Shown here piece by piece: positions 1 to 6,559 of a stretch of 7,516 bases of DNA. Source of the DNA: CAJBLF01 sp964430205. GTDB lineage: Bacteria > Patescibacteriota > Gracilibacteria > Absconditabacterales > Absconditicoccaceae. Location of the stretch: the NCBI GenBank assembly GCA_964430205.1, contig CAYSER010000035.1, forward strand, positions 1 to 7,516, written 5' to 3'. Both the position numbers and the translations under genes were made by a program. Below the pieces are notes generated by a model that was given only the letters and a program-made list of their open reading frames with translations, was not told where the DNA came from and did not search any database. Numbering within the stretch: the first letter of the stretch is position 1; each line of letters opens with the position of its first letter.

Positions 1-455
1 TTGTTGAGCAGTAGGTCGTTCCCTGCTGAATATTTCATATATTCCTCTGCGTAGGCCGAAATCCGGTAGTAGACGATGCCCACATCGATTCCCATCATGA
101 ATCCGCCGTAGGCGAGCGCGATGAAAGAAATCAATCCGATGATCAGGATCTGCGCTATCCTCTTGTATCGATTCTTGAGGATCATGGTGATGAGTATCCC
201 GATCAATGCGCAATATGCTATGAATATCCCTATGCTCTGATTGTTCACGATGGTGTTCAGCGATAGGTCCTGTCTCCCTATCCATCAAAGTATGTTCGCA
301 TACGCGAATATCGATCCCACGATGATGATTCCGAGACCAAGCGTCTTCAGGGTTATTCAGATCTTGATTTTCTTTTGCGAAAAAATTGTATTTATGATCC
401 GGATTCGTACATATATCACTATTATGCTAGTAATGATTGGCCGGACTATACTCAC
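1..455 (-). CDS. Multi-pass membrane protein, partial at the window edge
   Basis: I do not recognise the family. Read with UGA as Gly, the minus strand gives one open frame running off the left edge, with in-frame UGAs at 359-357 and 287-285; the second precedes a Trp codon (LGWIGR). Three hydrophobic segments are visible: one around GLGIIIVGSIFAYANIL, one around IGIFIAYCALIGILITMIL, and one around IAQILIIGLISFIALAYGG. A basic loop (KNRYKR) separates the second and third, so this is an inner-membrane protein. The stretch after the third segment (YYRISAYAEEYMKYS) is more polar. The start is uncertain: GTG at 455 and GTG at 419 are both in frame, neither has a Shine-Dalgarno sequence, and no ATG is available near the N-terminus. 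The C-terminus lies outside the window. It lies downstream of the 95-aa gene, with the decamer repeat between them. Confidence 0.6.
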
Positions 456-493
456 GATGAAATGAATACACGATAAAACACATTTGAAGCAAC

Positions 494-560
494 AGATTGA
501 TTGAGACTGATTGAGACTGATTGAGACTGATTGAGATTGATTGAGATTGATTGAGACTGA
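494..560. repeat. Tandem 10-bp repeat, six copies plus a partial
   Basis: The unit TTGAGAYTGA is repeated head to tail six times at 501-560. Copies 1-3 and 6 have C at position 7; copies 4 and 5 have T. A degenerate partial unit precedes them at 494-500. The array begins three bases after the stop codon of the 95-aa gene and ends about 40 bases upstream of the earliest start proposed for the membrane protein. It is therefore intergenic, in the 3' UTR of one gene and the 5' region of the next. A period of 10 is close to one helical turn. Each unit holds TTGAGA, which resembles a -35 hexamer, but I see no matching regular -10. The unit is not self-complementary. A function is not shown. Confidence 0.9.
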
Positions 561-562
561 TG

Positions 563-850
563 TTATTTAGTGAATTGGTGGAGGTAGCCTATCACCGTCT
601 CCAGATCATCGTCTTTGCATATCACGAAGAGCTCTTGAGCTGTCGCCCCTTTGCTCATGATGCATTTTATGCCGCTGGGCGTAGGATACGATACCTTGAA
701 ATGAAGCTCTGATGATCACTTCTGCTGCCTGGATATTCTTCCAGGGATTATTCTAGCTATCAGGCGCTGTTTTTCAATCTCTAAAAGCAGCTTGTGGAAC
801 TCCGGCAGGATATGATGGACGGTTTTCGTCTTAGCGAATCTCCTATTCAT
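563..850 (-). CDS. Small basic protein, possibly DUF2103-like (95 aa)
   Basis: The frame runs from ATG at 850 to TAA at 565-563, with one in-frame UGA (718-716) read as Gly in QQKGSSE. The N-terminal third is basic and helical in character (MNRRFAKTKTVHH, then LLLEIEKQRLIARI). The rest has the signature IIPGRISRQQKG, then YPTPSGIKCIMSKGATAQELFVIC, ending DDLETVIGYLHQF. The order 'IPGRI - GxKCI - G.TAQE.FV' reminds me of the small DUF2103 proteins annotated as predicted metal-binding, but this is from memory and tentative. The single Cys in GIKCI and the His pair near the N-terminus are the only obvious candidate metal ligands. There is no signal peptide or membrane segment, so it is probably cytoplasmic. 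It is divergent from prmC, with about 29 bp between the start codons. No Shine-Dalgarno sequence is visible. Confidence 0.7.
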
Positions 851-856
851 GCACGT

Positions 857-862
857 ATTTTA
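857..862 (-). promoter_or_regulatory. Candidate -10 box for the 95-aa gene (leaderless start)
   Basis: On the minus strand TAAAAT (5/6 match to TATAAT) ends six bases before the ATG at 850, with TTTTCA 18 bases upstream as a weak -35. This spacing would put the transcription start at or next to the start codon, giving a leaderless mRNA. That fits the missing Shine-Dalgarno sequence. The call rests on hexamer matching in an AT-rich stretch and is weak on its own. Confidence 0.3.
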
Positions 863-879
863 TCTTGATAAATATTATT

Positions 880-1761
880 ATGAAAATCTGAGAATTGATG
901 TGATGCACCGAGTATACGGACAAATCTATCCTTCAGAAGTTTATCTGCGCTTTTTTGGGTTGTACCAGGGAATCTCTATGGACTCAGATGGATACCGAGC
1001 TTCCCCATGAGAGTATACAAAAAATCATTGATGCTTACAAGTCCTATATGGAAGAGCATAAGCCTATCGAATATATCTTGGAGCACGTTGAATTCTTCGG
1101 CGTCAAGTTCTATGTCAACCAAGCTACCCTCATTCCAAGGCCAGAGACCGAATATATGATCACTGCCGTATCAGAATATATCCGTATGCAAGGCGATCAG
1201 TGAGCTAATAATCTGCTGATGGATATCGGTACCTGATGCTGAGTGCTCGGGATTTCCGTATTGCTTCAGAATCCTGGCGTATTCTCAGAGGCCATCCTTA
1301 CTGACCATTATGCCGATGCGCTCGATGTCGCCAAAAAAAATTACAAGAACCTGATCAAGAAAGACGATGTGAAGATAACCTTCCTCCATTCCGATCTACT
1401 CAATTTCCTCTTCGATGGAACCTATGATCTTCCTCAAGGAAATGCCATATTGGTCGCTAATCTTCCCTATATCCCTGACAAGGTTTTCGATGAGAATGTC
1501 TCTGACAATGTCAAAAATCGAGAACCTAGACCTGCGTTCGTCTGAGGCGAAGATGGACTCGATTATTACAAGAAAATGTTCGATCAGATACTTATGCTTA
1601 CCGAAGGATATAAGCTTCATGCTGATGGATTCGTCATGTTTCTCGAGATGATGACTCGACAAGTCGATATCCTCCGTAAGCTCTATGGAGCTCAGTTTAT
1701 CTTCGAGGAAGTGAAGACCTTCCATTTCAATATCAGGATCATCAAGGCGACTATTAGGTAA
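880..1761 (+). CDS. prmC: Release factor glutamine methyltransferase PrmC (HemK)
   Basis: PrmC N5-methylates the Gln of the GGQ motif in class-1 peptide-chain release factors, using S-adenosylmethionine in the cytoplasm. The 293-aa product matches the usual family length. Visible in order are a helical N-terminal domain (about 10-75), PIEYILEHVEFFG, the LIPRPETE motif, the SAM-binding loop DIGTGCG (about 115-121), the catalytic-type NLPYIP (194-199, usually NPPY), EPRPAFVGGEDGLDYY, and a C-terminal FLEM. Six in-frame UGAs (889, 901, 1201, 1234, 1240, 1543) are read as Gly. Those at 1234 and 1240 encode both glycines after the Thr of the SAM loop; the one at 1543 encodes the first Gly of GG-EDGLD. 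The start is ATG 880 or ATG 898; a TTG at 955 would delete much of the N-terminal domain. No Shine-Dalgarno is seen. TAA ends the gene 18 bp from the end of the convergent UDG-like gene. UGA-reassigned lineages are reported to lack RF2, so RF1 would be its main substrate (inference). Confidence 0.93.
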
Positions 1762-1779
1762 GAGACCTGTGAAAGCTTC

Positions 1780-2436
1780 TTATGATTCTTTCTTTATGTG
1801 CTTGATTCTCTCTATCGCTGCCGGCATGTTCCTCATACCTTGGCCGACTGGATAAAATGTGGGATATACTCTATATTTTTTCTGATCTATGATGAGCCGT
1901 TCGTGATCATTATTTTTGTATTCCGAAACTTTTATTGGCTTGTCCAGCATGATCGAACTGACCTGGTTGCCGAAGGTGATGATGTGTTTTGGTTCCAGGA
2001 TGGCTATCTCTTGTTTCGTCAATTCCAGATATTCCTTAAATACCTTATCTTTCAAGGGTCTCGCATCGATTTGCGTACACTTAGCGAGGTTGGTGATATA
2101 GACCTTATTGGCTGCTATCTCTTGATATACTTGTTCTGCGAATCTCTCGGTCCGGTCATCCGCCTTCATCTTATGAATCTGGTCGAAGGTTGTCTTGCTG
2201 AGCAATCAGCTCGCAAAGAATATCTTCCATGCATTCTTTGTCCCTATCCGTGGAGCGCGGATCCCTTTCCGTCCTTTCACCGCTGATACGTTTTTTCCGG
2301 TGGGATTCATGAATACGAAACAGATATCAGGACGCTTGGTGCAGCCTGCTCCGTGTATGGCAAAAAGCGTCTTATCTCCATGCTTGCGCTGGAGTTTTTC
2401 TCGGTGCATATATAAGTGATCAAGCTGAAGTGACAA
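1780..2436 (-). CDS. Uracil-DNA glycosylase superfamily protein (family 4-like)
   Basis: Members of this superfamily flip out and excise uracil or damaged bases from DNA. Two standard-code fragments join through a UGA at 2208-2206 read as Gly (FFASGLLSK). The 218-aa product has IHGAGCTKRPDICFVFMNPTGKN in the place of motif 1, then IGTKNAWKIFFASGLL, VYITNLAKCTQID (typical of family 4/5 'YITN..KC'), IAILEPKHIITFGNQ (like 'l.P.vivtlG..A'), and a C-terminal VYPTFYPVGQGMRNMPAA in the place of the usual HPS motif. The motif-2 His is a Tyr here, and the paired cysteines that bind 4Fe-4S in family 4 are not evident, so it is a divergent branch. The start is uncertain: TTG at 2436 keeps an N-terminal helix (LDHLYMHREKLQRK) intact, while ATG at 2409 is the conventional alternative. 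It lies 50 bp downstream of the DnaX C-terminal ORF, likely in the same operon. Confidence 0.78.
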
Positions 2437-2486
2437 AACGAATAAATGCGAAATAAAATTAGTGTGAATGATACGGGTATATGAGG

Positions 2487-2825
2487 TTATATGCTCTCTA
2501 GTTTTCTTGCGAAATAGTGGTCTTTATTCTCAAAGGTCACGATAATGCGGATCGGTCTCTGCATGATGTCGTCGAGCAGACCTTCGAGATATCTGTGATG
2601 ATCATTGTTGTTGAAAATGAGCTGCGCCACCTTACTGATGGTGATGAATTCGATGGTGTCGCTCGTGATCCTGTTGATGATCAGTGAATCTTTGAGAGAA
2701 TTTTTGATAGAGGGTTTATCTATCTTCTCTATGAGCTGCTCGAGGATCTGATCAAATCACCCATTATCTGAGATTGTTTCGTCCTGCGCTTGAGAATCAG
2801 CAATGACATCTGGTTGTTCACTCAT
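2487..2825 (-). CDS. Separate ORF resembling the DnaX (gamma/tau) C-terminal domain
   Basis: This 112-aa ORF starts at ATG 2825-2823, overlapping the TAA of dnaX by one base (TAATG), and ends with TAA at 2489-2487. One UGA (2759-2757) is read as Gly. An acidic, Gln-rich linker (SEQPDVIADSQAQDETISDN) is followed by a compact domain: LIEKIDKPSIKNSLKDSLIINRI, TIEFITISKVAQLIF, HHRYLEGLLDDIMQRPIRIIVTFEN. This pattern of 'hydrophobic strand, helix, L.e.l...g.pv.i.v' is what follows the AAA+ and collar domains in many DnaX proteins, so I infer a detached tau-like tail. A good Shine-Dalgarno (GGAG at 2836-2833, seven bases from the ATG) lies inside the end of dnaX, arguing for coupled reinitiation. 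The ORF lies in the -1 frame relative to dnaX, so frameshift fusion is also possible. The product is probably a clamp-loader component, but the homology is from pattern only. Confidence 0.72.
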
Positions 2826-2842
2826 TATTTCTCTCCTTTTTT
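2823..2842 (-). promoter_or_regulatory. Coupling or frameshift site at the dnaX junction
   Basis: The minus strand reads six A (2842-2837), GGAG, AGAAA, then TAATG. The GGAG is well spaced for the ATG at 2825. The A6G run is phased AAA AAA G in dnaX, not A AAA AAG as in the E. coli frameshift site. A -1 slip here would read AGG AGA GAA ATA ATG and enter the downstream ORF in frame without passing a stop. Transcriptional slippage on the A tract would be an alternative. Plain reinitiation is the simplest reading. Confidence 0.6.
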
Positions 2843-3916
2843 GGCTAAATGCTTATGGATCGCTACCTTGTAGATGATCGTAGGGTAGGGATACTGCCTG
2901 ATGCTGCTGATGATCTCCGTGAATATCTCTGATATCTTTGTCGAGAACTCTATATCCATCAAGAATACTTGGTCGATATACATCAATGCTTGTTTAGCAA
3001 AATTGTTGAGATCTATCCCTTGATTGTGAATGTCGTCGACTTTTGAGAAGATGGATTCCGCTTCTCCTTCCTTGATGAGTTGGATGAATTCCTTGATCAA
3101 TGTTTCAGGCGCTACTCCCAAGAATTTCGTGATGTGCGCTTCGTCGATGTTTCAGAGTACGCTTACTTGGTCGATATATTTGACTGCATCACGGACGCAT
3201 CCTTCTGAGATCTTCGCTATCAGGCTTATCGCCTCATCGGTCGAGGTCAGATTCTCTTGCTGGACGATCTGTTTGAGGAATTTGCCTATCTCCTGCTTAT
3301 CCACTTTCTTGAAGTTGAAGACTTGGCAGCGGGAAATGATGGTTTCCGGCACTTTCTGAATCTCCGTGGTCGCCAGGATGAAGCAGACATTATCTCTCGG
3401 TTCCTCTATGGTCTTGAGCAGCGCATTGAACGCTCCCTTACTGAGCATGTGTACTTCATCTATCACATAGATCTTTTTCTTGAGGTTGGCTGGCGGATAT
3501 GCCGCTTTGTCTAAAATTTCTTCCCTGATGTTGTCCACTCCGGTATGTGATGCGGCATCGATCTCGACATAATCGAGCGTCTTGCCTTCGTTGATGGTCT
3601 GGCAGTTGAAGCATTTGTTGCATGGATTCCCGTCTTGCGGATCAAGGCAATTTATCGCTTTGGCCAATATCCTGGCAGCGGTCGTCTTACCCGTTCCTCT
3701 CGGTCCGAATAAGAGGTAATTGTGATGGATCTGCTTGTGCGTGCTCATCTGGGCCTTGAGGATCTCCGTGATGTGCGCTTGTCCTATGATGGCATCAAAG
3801 GTCTGNNNNNNNNNNNNNNNNNNNNNNNNNNNNNNNNNNNNNNNNNNNNNNNNNNNNNNNNNNNNNNNNNNNNNNNNNNNNNNNNNNNNNNNNNNNNNNN
3901 NNNNNAGTGTAGTCAT
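2825..3916 (-). CDS. dnaX: DNA polymerase III clamp loader subunit gamma/tau (DnaX), 5' end in a gap
   Basis: DnaX is the ATPase motor that loads the beta sliding clamp at replication forks. Seen in order after the gap: QTFDAIIGQ, Walker A GPRGTGKT, the zinc module C-x8-C-x2-C-x2-C (from NCLDPQDG to CFNC), YVEIDAASHTGVD, Walker B with VIDEVHMLS, GAFNALLKTIEEP, the sensor-1 ATTE, the ISRCQ arginine-finger motif, and the collar domain to HLAKKGEK before TAA at 2827-2825. The UGA at 3154-3152 is read as Gly and joins what the standard code would split into two ORFs. The 5' end crosses the 100-N gap at 3806-3905. ATG 3916 (MTT) is in frame with the body only if the gap length is literal; ATG 3920 (MNDYT) is equally possible. 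DnaX proteins usually have about 10-15 residues before QTFD, so the true missing DNA is probably nearer 20-40 bases than 100. The tau-like tail is on the next ORF. Confidence 0.93.
3806..3905. other. Assembly gap (100 N)
   Basis: Exactly 100 undetermined bases interrupt the 5' end of dnaX. A run of exactly 100 is a conventional placeholder for a scaffold gap of unknown size. Coordinates and reading frame should not be trusted across it. Confidence 0.97.
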
Positions 3917-3921
3917 TCATC

Positions 3922-3944
3922 CGGTTTTTTCAATCTCAAAACCG
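3922..3944. promoter_or_regulatory. Inverted repeat just upstream of dnaX
   Basis: CGGTTTT (3922-3928) and AAAACCG (3938-3944) form a perfect 7-bp stem with a 9-base loop. On the minus strand it would lie directly 5' of the dnaX start codon, within one base if ATG 3920 is used. It could act as an operator or as a leader hairpin hindering initiation. It also lies upstream of the divergent DUF1461 gene promoter. Chance occurrence in AT-rich DNA cannot be excluded. Confidence 0.4.
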
Positions 3945-3955
3945 TCCCAATCCTC

Positions 3956-3984
3956 TTGTCTTTTGTTGAGTAAAATCCTATACT
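3956..3984 (+). promoter_or_regulatory. Candidate leaderless promoter of the DUF1461 gene
   Basis: TTGTCT (3956-3961, 4/6 to TTGACA) and TATACT (3979-3984, 5/6 to TATAAT) are separated by the ideal 17 bases. The ATG at 3991 follows the -10 box after only six bases, so transcription would start at or beside the start codon. There is no Shine-Dalgarno, in agreement with a leaderless transcript. Confidence 0.5.
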
Positions 3985-3990
3985 CCCTCT

Positions 3991-4635
3991 ATGAAATCAT
4001 TTCCGCTTAAACGTTTTTTCTGCTTGGTTTCCGCTTCCCTTCTGGGTGTGGCGACTTTTTCGCTGATCTTGCTTGTGCCGATCCTCTTTCATGCTTCCTA
4101 TCGTTTCTATCACTATTATGTTCAACGTCCATGAATCCAGATATCCGCCCAATCTTTGGGATATGCTCGTGATATCTATCAGGTTATCCGATGAGCTCAT
4201 GGATCGCCTCTTTCGCTTTCTTCAGCTGAAGCTGATCATATCCATGACGTCACCTCCCTTTTCCATGCTGTTCAGATGACGGCTATTTTCGCATGAATAG
4301 CTTTCCTTCTCTTTTTGCTGATCTTGATCATCACTAAACACCGCCCTCTCATCGTGAAGTGAGTCTTCCGATCGTCCCTTATCGCTCTGATCGTGTTGCT
4401 CGCGGTAGGATCGGCTCTTCTTCTCGATTTCTCCTCTCTGTTCAATGGTTTCCATATGCTCTTCTTCCCTCAGGGCAATCGGACTTTCGACTCCTCTTCG
4501 TTGCTTATCACGCTTTTCCCTTCTGATTTCTTTATGACGGCAGCCAAAAGTTCATTGTCGGTGAGCATATGTCTCTCTTTTGCCTTGCTTGCGCTATCGC
4601 TCCTCCCGCGTTATCGTCACAAGAGAATGGCATAA
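3991..4635 (+). CDS. DUF1461 / Lit-like integral membrane protein
   Basis: This 214-aa gene appears only when UGA is read as Gly (UGAs at 4132, 4192, 4294, 4360). Four membrane segments are visible: about 11-31 (VSASLLGVATFSLILLVPIL), 97-117 (AIFAGIAFLLFLLILII), 127-146 (SSLIALIVLLAVGSALLL) and 187-205 (SVSICLSFALLALSL). Between segments 1 and 2 is HIHDVTSLFHAV (83-94), like the family's 'H..DV..L' motif. Between 3 and 4 is FHMLFFPQGNRTF then LITLFPSDFF (about 154-181), the most distinctive DUF1461 (TIGR01906) signature. That family includes Lit, which moves an acyl chain within lipoproteins to their N-terminus; both His-bearing motifs are kept here. Length fits the family (about 200-230). 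ATG 3991 precedes a basic KSFPLKR, consistent with an inside N-terminus. It is divergent from dnaX and ends 16 bp from the convergent helicase gene. Lipoprotein acyl transfer is a family-based inference. Confidence 0.85.
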
Positions 4636-4651
4636 CTATCGTTCACGCTTC

Positions 4652-6361
4652 TTATCTCCTGTTCCCTGGTCTCCTTTCTCTGAACGATTTTCTCTCTCAA
4701 AAAGATTTTCTCTGATTTTCATTTCTTCTTGGACCTGACCTTCTTTGTCCTTCATCATTTTCTTTGGCTTTATTGATGATCGCCTTTTTCCCGTTGATCG
4801 TCTTGTGTGCAAACGCTTTCCGGATGATATCGGCGTTTTGCGGTGATACGCTGATGAATGAGAAATCATCCATCATCTTCAGATCGTCGATATCCCTGCT
4901 CGCCACTCCTGATTCTTTGGTGATCAATTCCAGGAGCGAGCGAGCCGTATATCATTCCCTTCTTCCCAGCGCTACGAATAATCTTGTCTGCCCTCATGTG
5001 TTTCCCTTACTAGGGAATCTGCTTTCGTGAAATCTATTCTCTCTTGTCTGCTCCGTGATGTTGCGATATTTGGTCTGATCGAAGTCGCTCTCGTAATTCA
5101 TCTTGAGCAGCGCTGCTACCACATCACGAGCATCATTCTGCGCTATGAGCTTGTCTGCTATCTCGCTATACGGCTTATGACTCTCTTTGTTCAATACTCC
5201 CTGGATGTTCTCTCTCAGCTTGTCTTTTTTCTTCTCGATCACTCCTGCGATATCAGGGATGACCCCCTTTTTGATATCCACTTTATTCACTTTCTTGAGA
5301 TAAGACATCTTGCTGTATTCCCTCGGTGTGATGAAGGTGATTGCAGTTCATGTCTTGCCTGCCCTTCATGTTCTTCCTATCCTGTGCGTGTATCTCTCTG
5401 CGTTTTGCGGTATCGCGTAATTGATGACATGCGTCACATCGTTGACATCGATCCCTCTGGCTGCGATATCGGTAGCTACCAGGATGTTCACTTTCCTGTC
5501 CTTGAAACGCTTGAGGAAATGCTCCCTTTGTTTTTGCGCTAGATCGCCATGCAATCCTTCTGCGCTATATCCTTCATCGTTCAATCTGGATACGAGTTCG
5601 TCTACATCCGCTTTGGTGTGACAAAAGATAATCGCATAAAAATCCGTTTCGGTATCCATGATCCTGCGGAGCAGTTCGAACTTGTCCCTTTCCTGCACTT
5701 CGAAGTAGGTCTGATCTGTCTGTTCTCCTGTCGTATTCTTTTCCTCTATCGCCACTAATTCGTATTTCCCGATATATTTTTTCGCTATCTGAAGAATCTC
5801 TTTGGGCATCGTAGCCGAGAAGAGCAATACCCTTTTTTCGGGATTCGTCTGTTTGAAGATTTTTTCGATGTCGTCTACAAATCCCATATCCAGCATCTCA
5901 TCCGCTTCATCGAGGATGAAATATTCCAAATGGGTCAGATCCAAGGTTTTGCGGTCGAGATGATCTATGATCCTTCCTGGCGTGCCTACCAGGATATCTA
6001 TCCCTCTTTTGAGCGCTCTCTGTTGGATCTCGTAGGATTGCTTTCCGTAGATCGCCATCACCTGGAGCCCTTTCTTTCCTTGCAATGAGTGTATCTCGTC
6101 AGCGATCTGTGTCGCCAATTCCCTCGTAGGCGCTAAGATCAATGCTTGCACCTTGTTTTTCGGCTGGAGTCTTTCGATCAATGGAATCCCGAAAGCTGCG
6201 GTCTTACCTGTCCCGGTCGCCGCTTGACCTATGATATTCATCTCTCCTTTGAGCAAGAGCGGAATCACTTGTTCCTGGATCGGAGATGGCTTCACGAATC
6301 ATTTCTTTGTCAGTGCGGCCAATGTATTTTCTGAGAGTCAAAAATCTGCGAATGTGGTCAT
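4652..6361 (-). CDS. DEAD-box ATP-dependent RNA helicase with DbpA-type RNA-binding domain
   Basis: This 569-aa protein unwinds or remodels RNA, and members of its group (DeaD/CsdA, CshA, DbpA) act in ribosome assembly, mRNA decay and cold adaptation. Motifs in order are FADFGLS and the Q motif PSPIQEQ (26-31), AATGTGKT (47-54), PTRELA (78-83), TPGR (127-130), DEAD (151-154), SAT (182-184), IIFCHTKADVDELV, ATDIAARGIDV and HRIGRTGRAG (326-335). A helical linker ends in DVVAALLKMNY. The C-terminal domain at about 459-535 (TRLFVALGRREGYTARSLLELI, DDFSFISVSPQNAD, INGKKAIINKA) matches the DbpA RNA-binding fold. The end is Arg/Lys rich (RRSGPRRNENQRK to RERRPGNRR). Seven UGAs are read as Gly, first bases at 6340, 6301, 5368, 5350, 4996, 4954 and 4699, including the conserved Gly in GRTG. 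The ATG at 6361 restores the full Q-motif region; a GTG at 6295 would cut it. No Shine-Dalgarno. A 441-bp structured region separates it from frr. The gene symbol is left open (deaD- or cshA-like). Confidence 0.93.
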
Positions 6362-6464
6362 AAATTTGATTGAAGGAGTAAAAAATCATTTTTCAATAAA
6401 ATCAAAAAAGTGCTCTCGTTATCTCTTGCTTGTCCATCTCTTGTATATTCATGATATTCCGGTG

Positions 6465-6508
6465 CACTCTCGGTTGTCCTATGTGCACACGGAGGACAGG
6501 TAAGAGTG
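6465..6508. other. Two-tier hairpin with nested GTGCAC palindromes
   Basis: CACTCT (6465-6470) pairs with AGAGTG (6503-6508). After a 4x4 internal loop, TGTCCT (6475-6480) pairs with AGGACA (6493-6498), leaving a 12-base loop. The palindrome GTGCAC occurs twice, at 6462-6467 and 6483-6488, 21 bases apart (about two helical turns). The element could be an RNA structure in the helicase leader or a protein-binding site in DNA. Confidence 0.5.
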
Positions 6509-6509
6509 A

Positions 6510-6523
6510 GAACGCTTTCGTTC
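6510..6523. other. Short hairpin GAACG/CGTTC
   Basis: A perfect 5-bp stem with a four-base loop (CTTT on plus, AAAG on minus) directly follows the two-tier hairpin. In the minus-strand RNA it lies between the hairpin at 6560-6590 and the one at 6465-6508, so the three would be stacked in one leader. Confidence 0.4.
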
Positions 6524-6559
6524 ATCGCGCTAGTCATATACGCATTCATCCACATACTT

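Noticed and set aside
494..560. CRISPR array
   Set aside because: The 10-bp units are contiguous with no spacers and far too short for CRISPR repeats; no cas genes are near.
880..1761. prmC as a pseudogene broken by stop codons
   Set aside because: All interruptions are UGA, none are UAA or UAG, and they fall on conserved glycines; the same holds in every other gene of the window.
1762..1779. Bidirectional terminator between prmC and the UDG-like gene
   Set aside because: The 18-bp spacer contains only a short AAGCTT palindrome and no stem with a T run.
1798..2286. 162-aa plus-strand open frame
   Set aside because: It is antisense to the UDG-like gene, whose minus-strand frame carries recognisable motifs; no family features are seen in the plus frame.
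3997..4455. Two minus-strand frames (3997-4200 and 4222-4455)
   Set aside because: They are antisense to the DUF1461 gene; composition is low-complexity (Glu, Lys, Ser, Asp) and the plus frame shows membrane segments and family motifs.
5027..5542. 171-aa plus-strand open frame
   Set aside because: It mirrors the helicase coding strand, including the GRTGRAG region, and has no motif of its own.
6358..6555. Minus-strand ORF starting at 6555 as a true gene
   Set aside because: It overlaps the helicase start out of frame and shows no family features. I kept only the SD hairpin as a regulatory observation.
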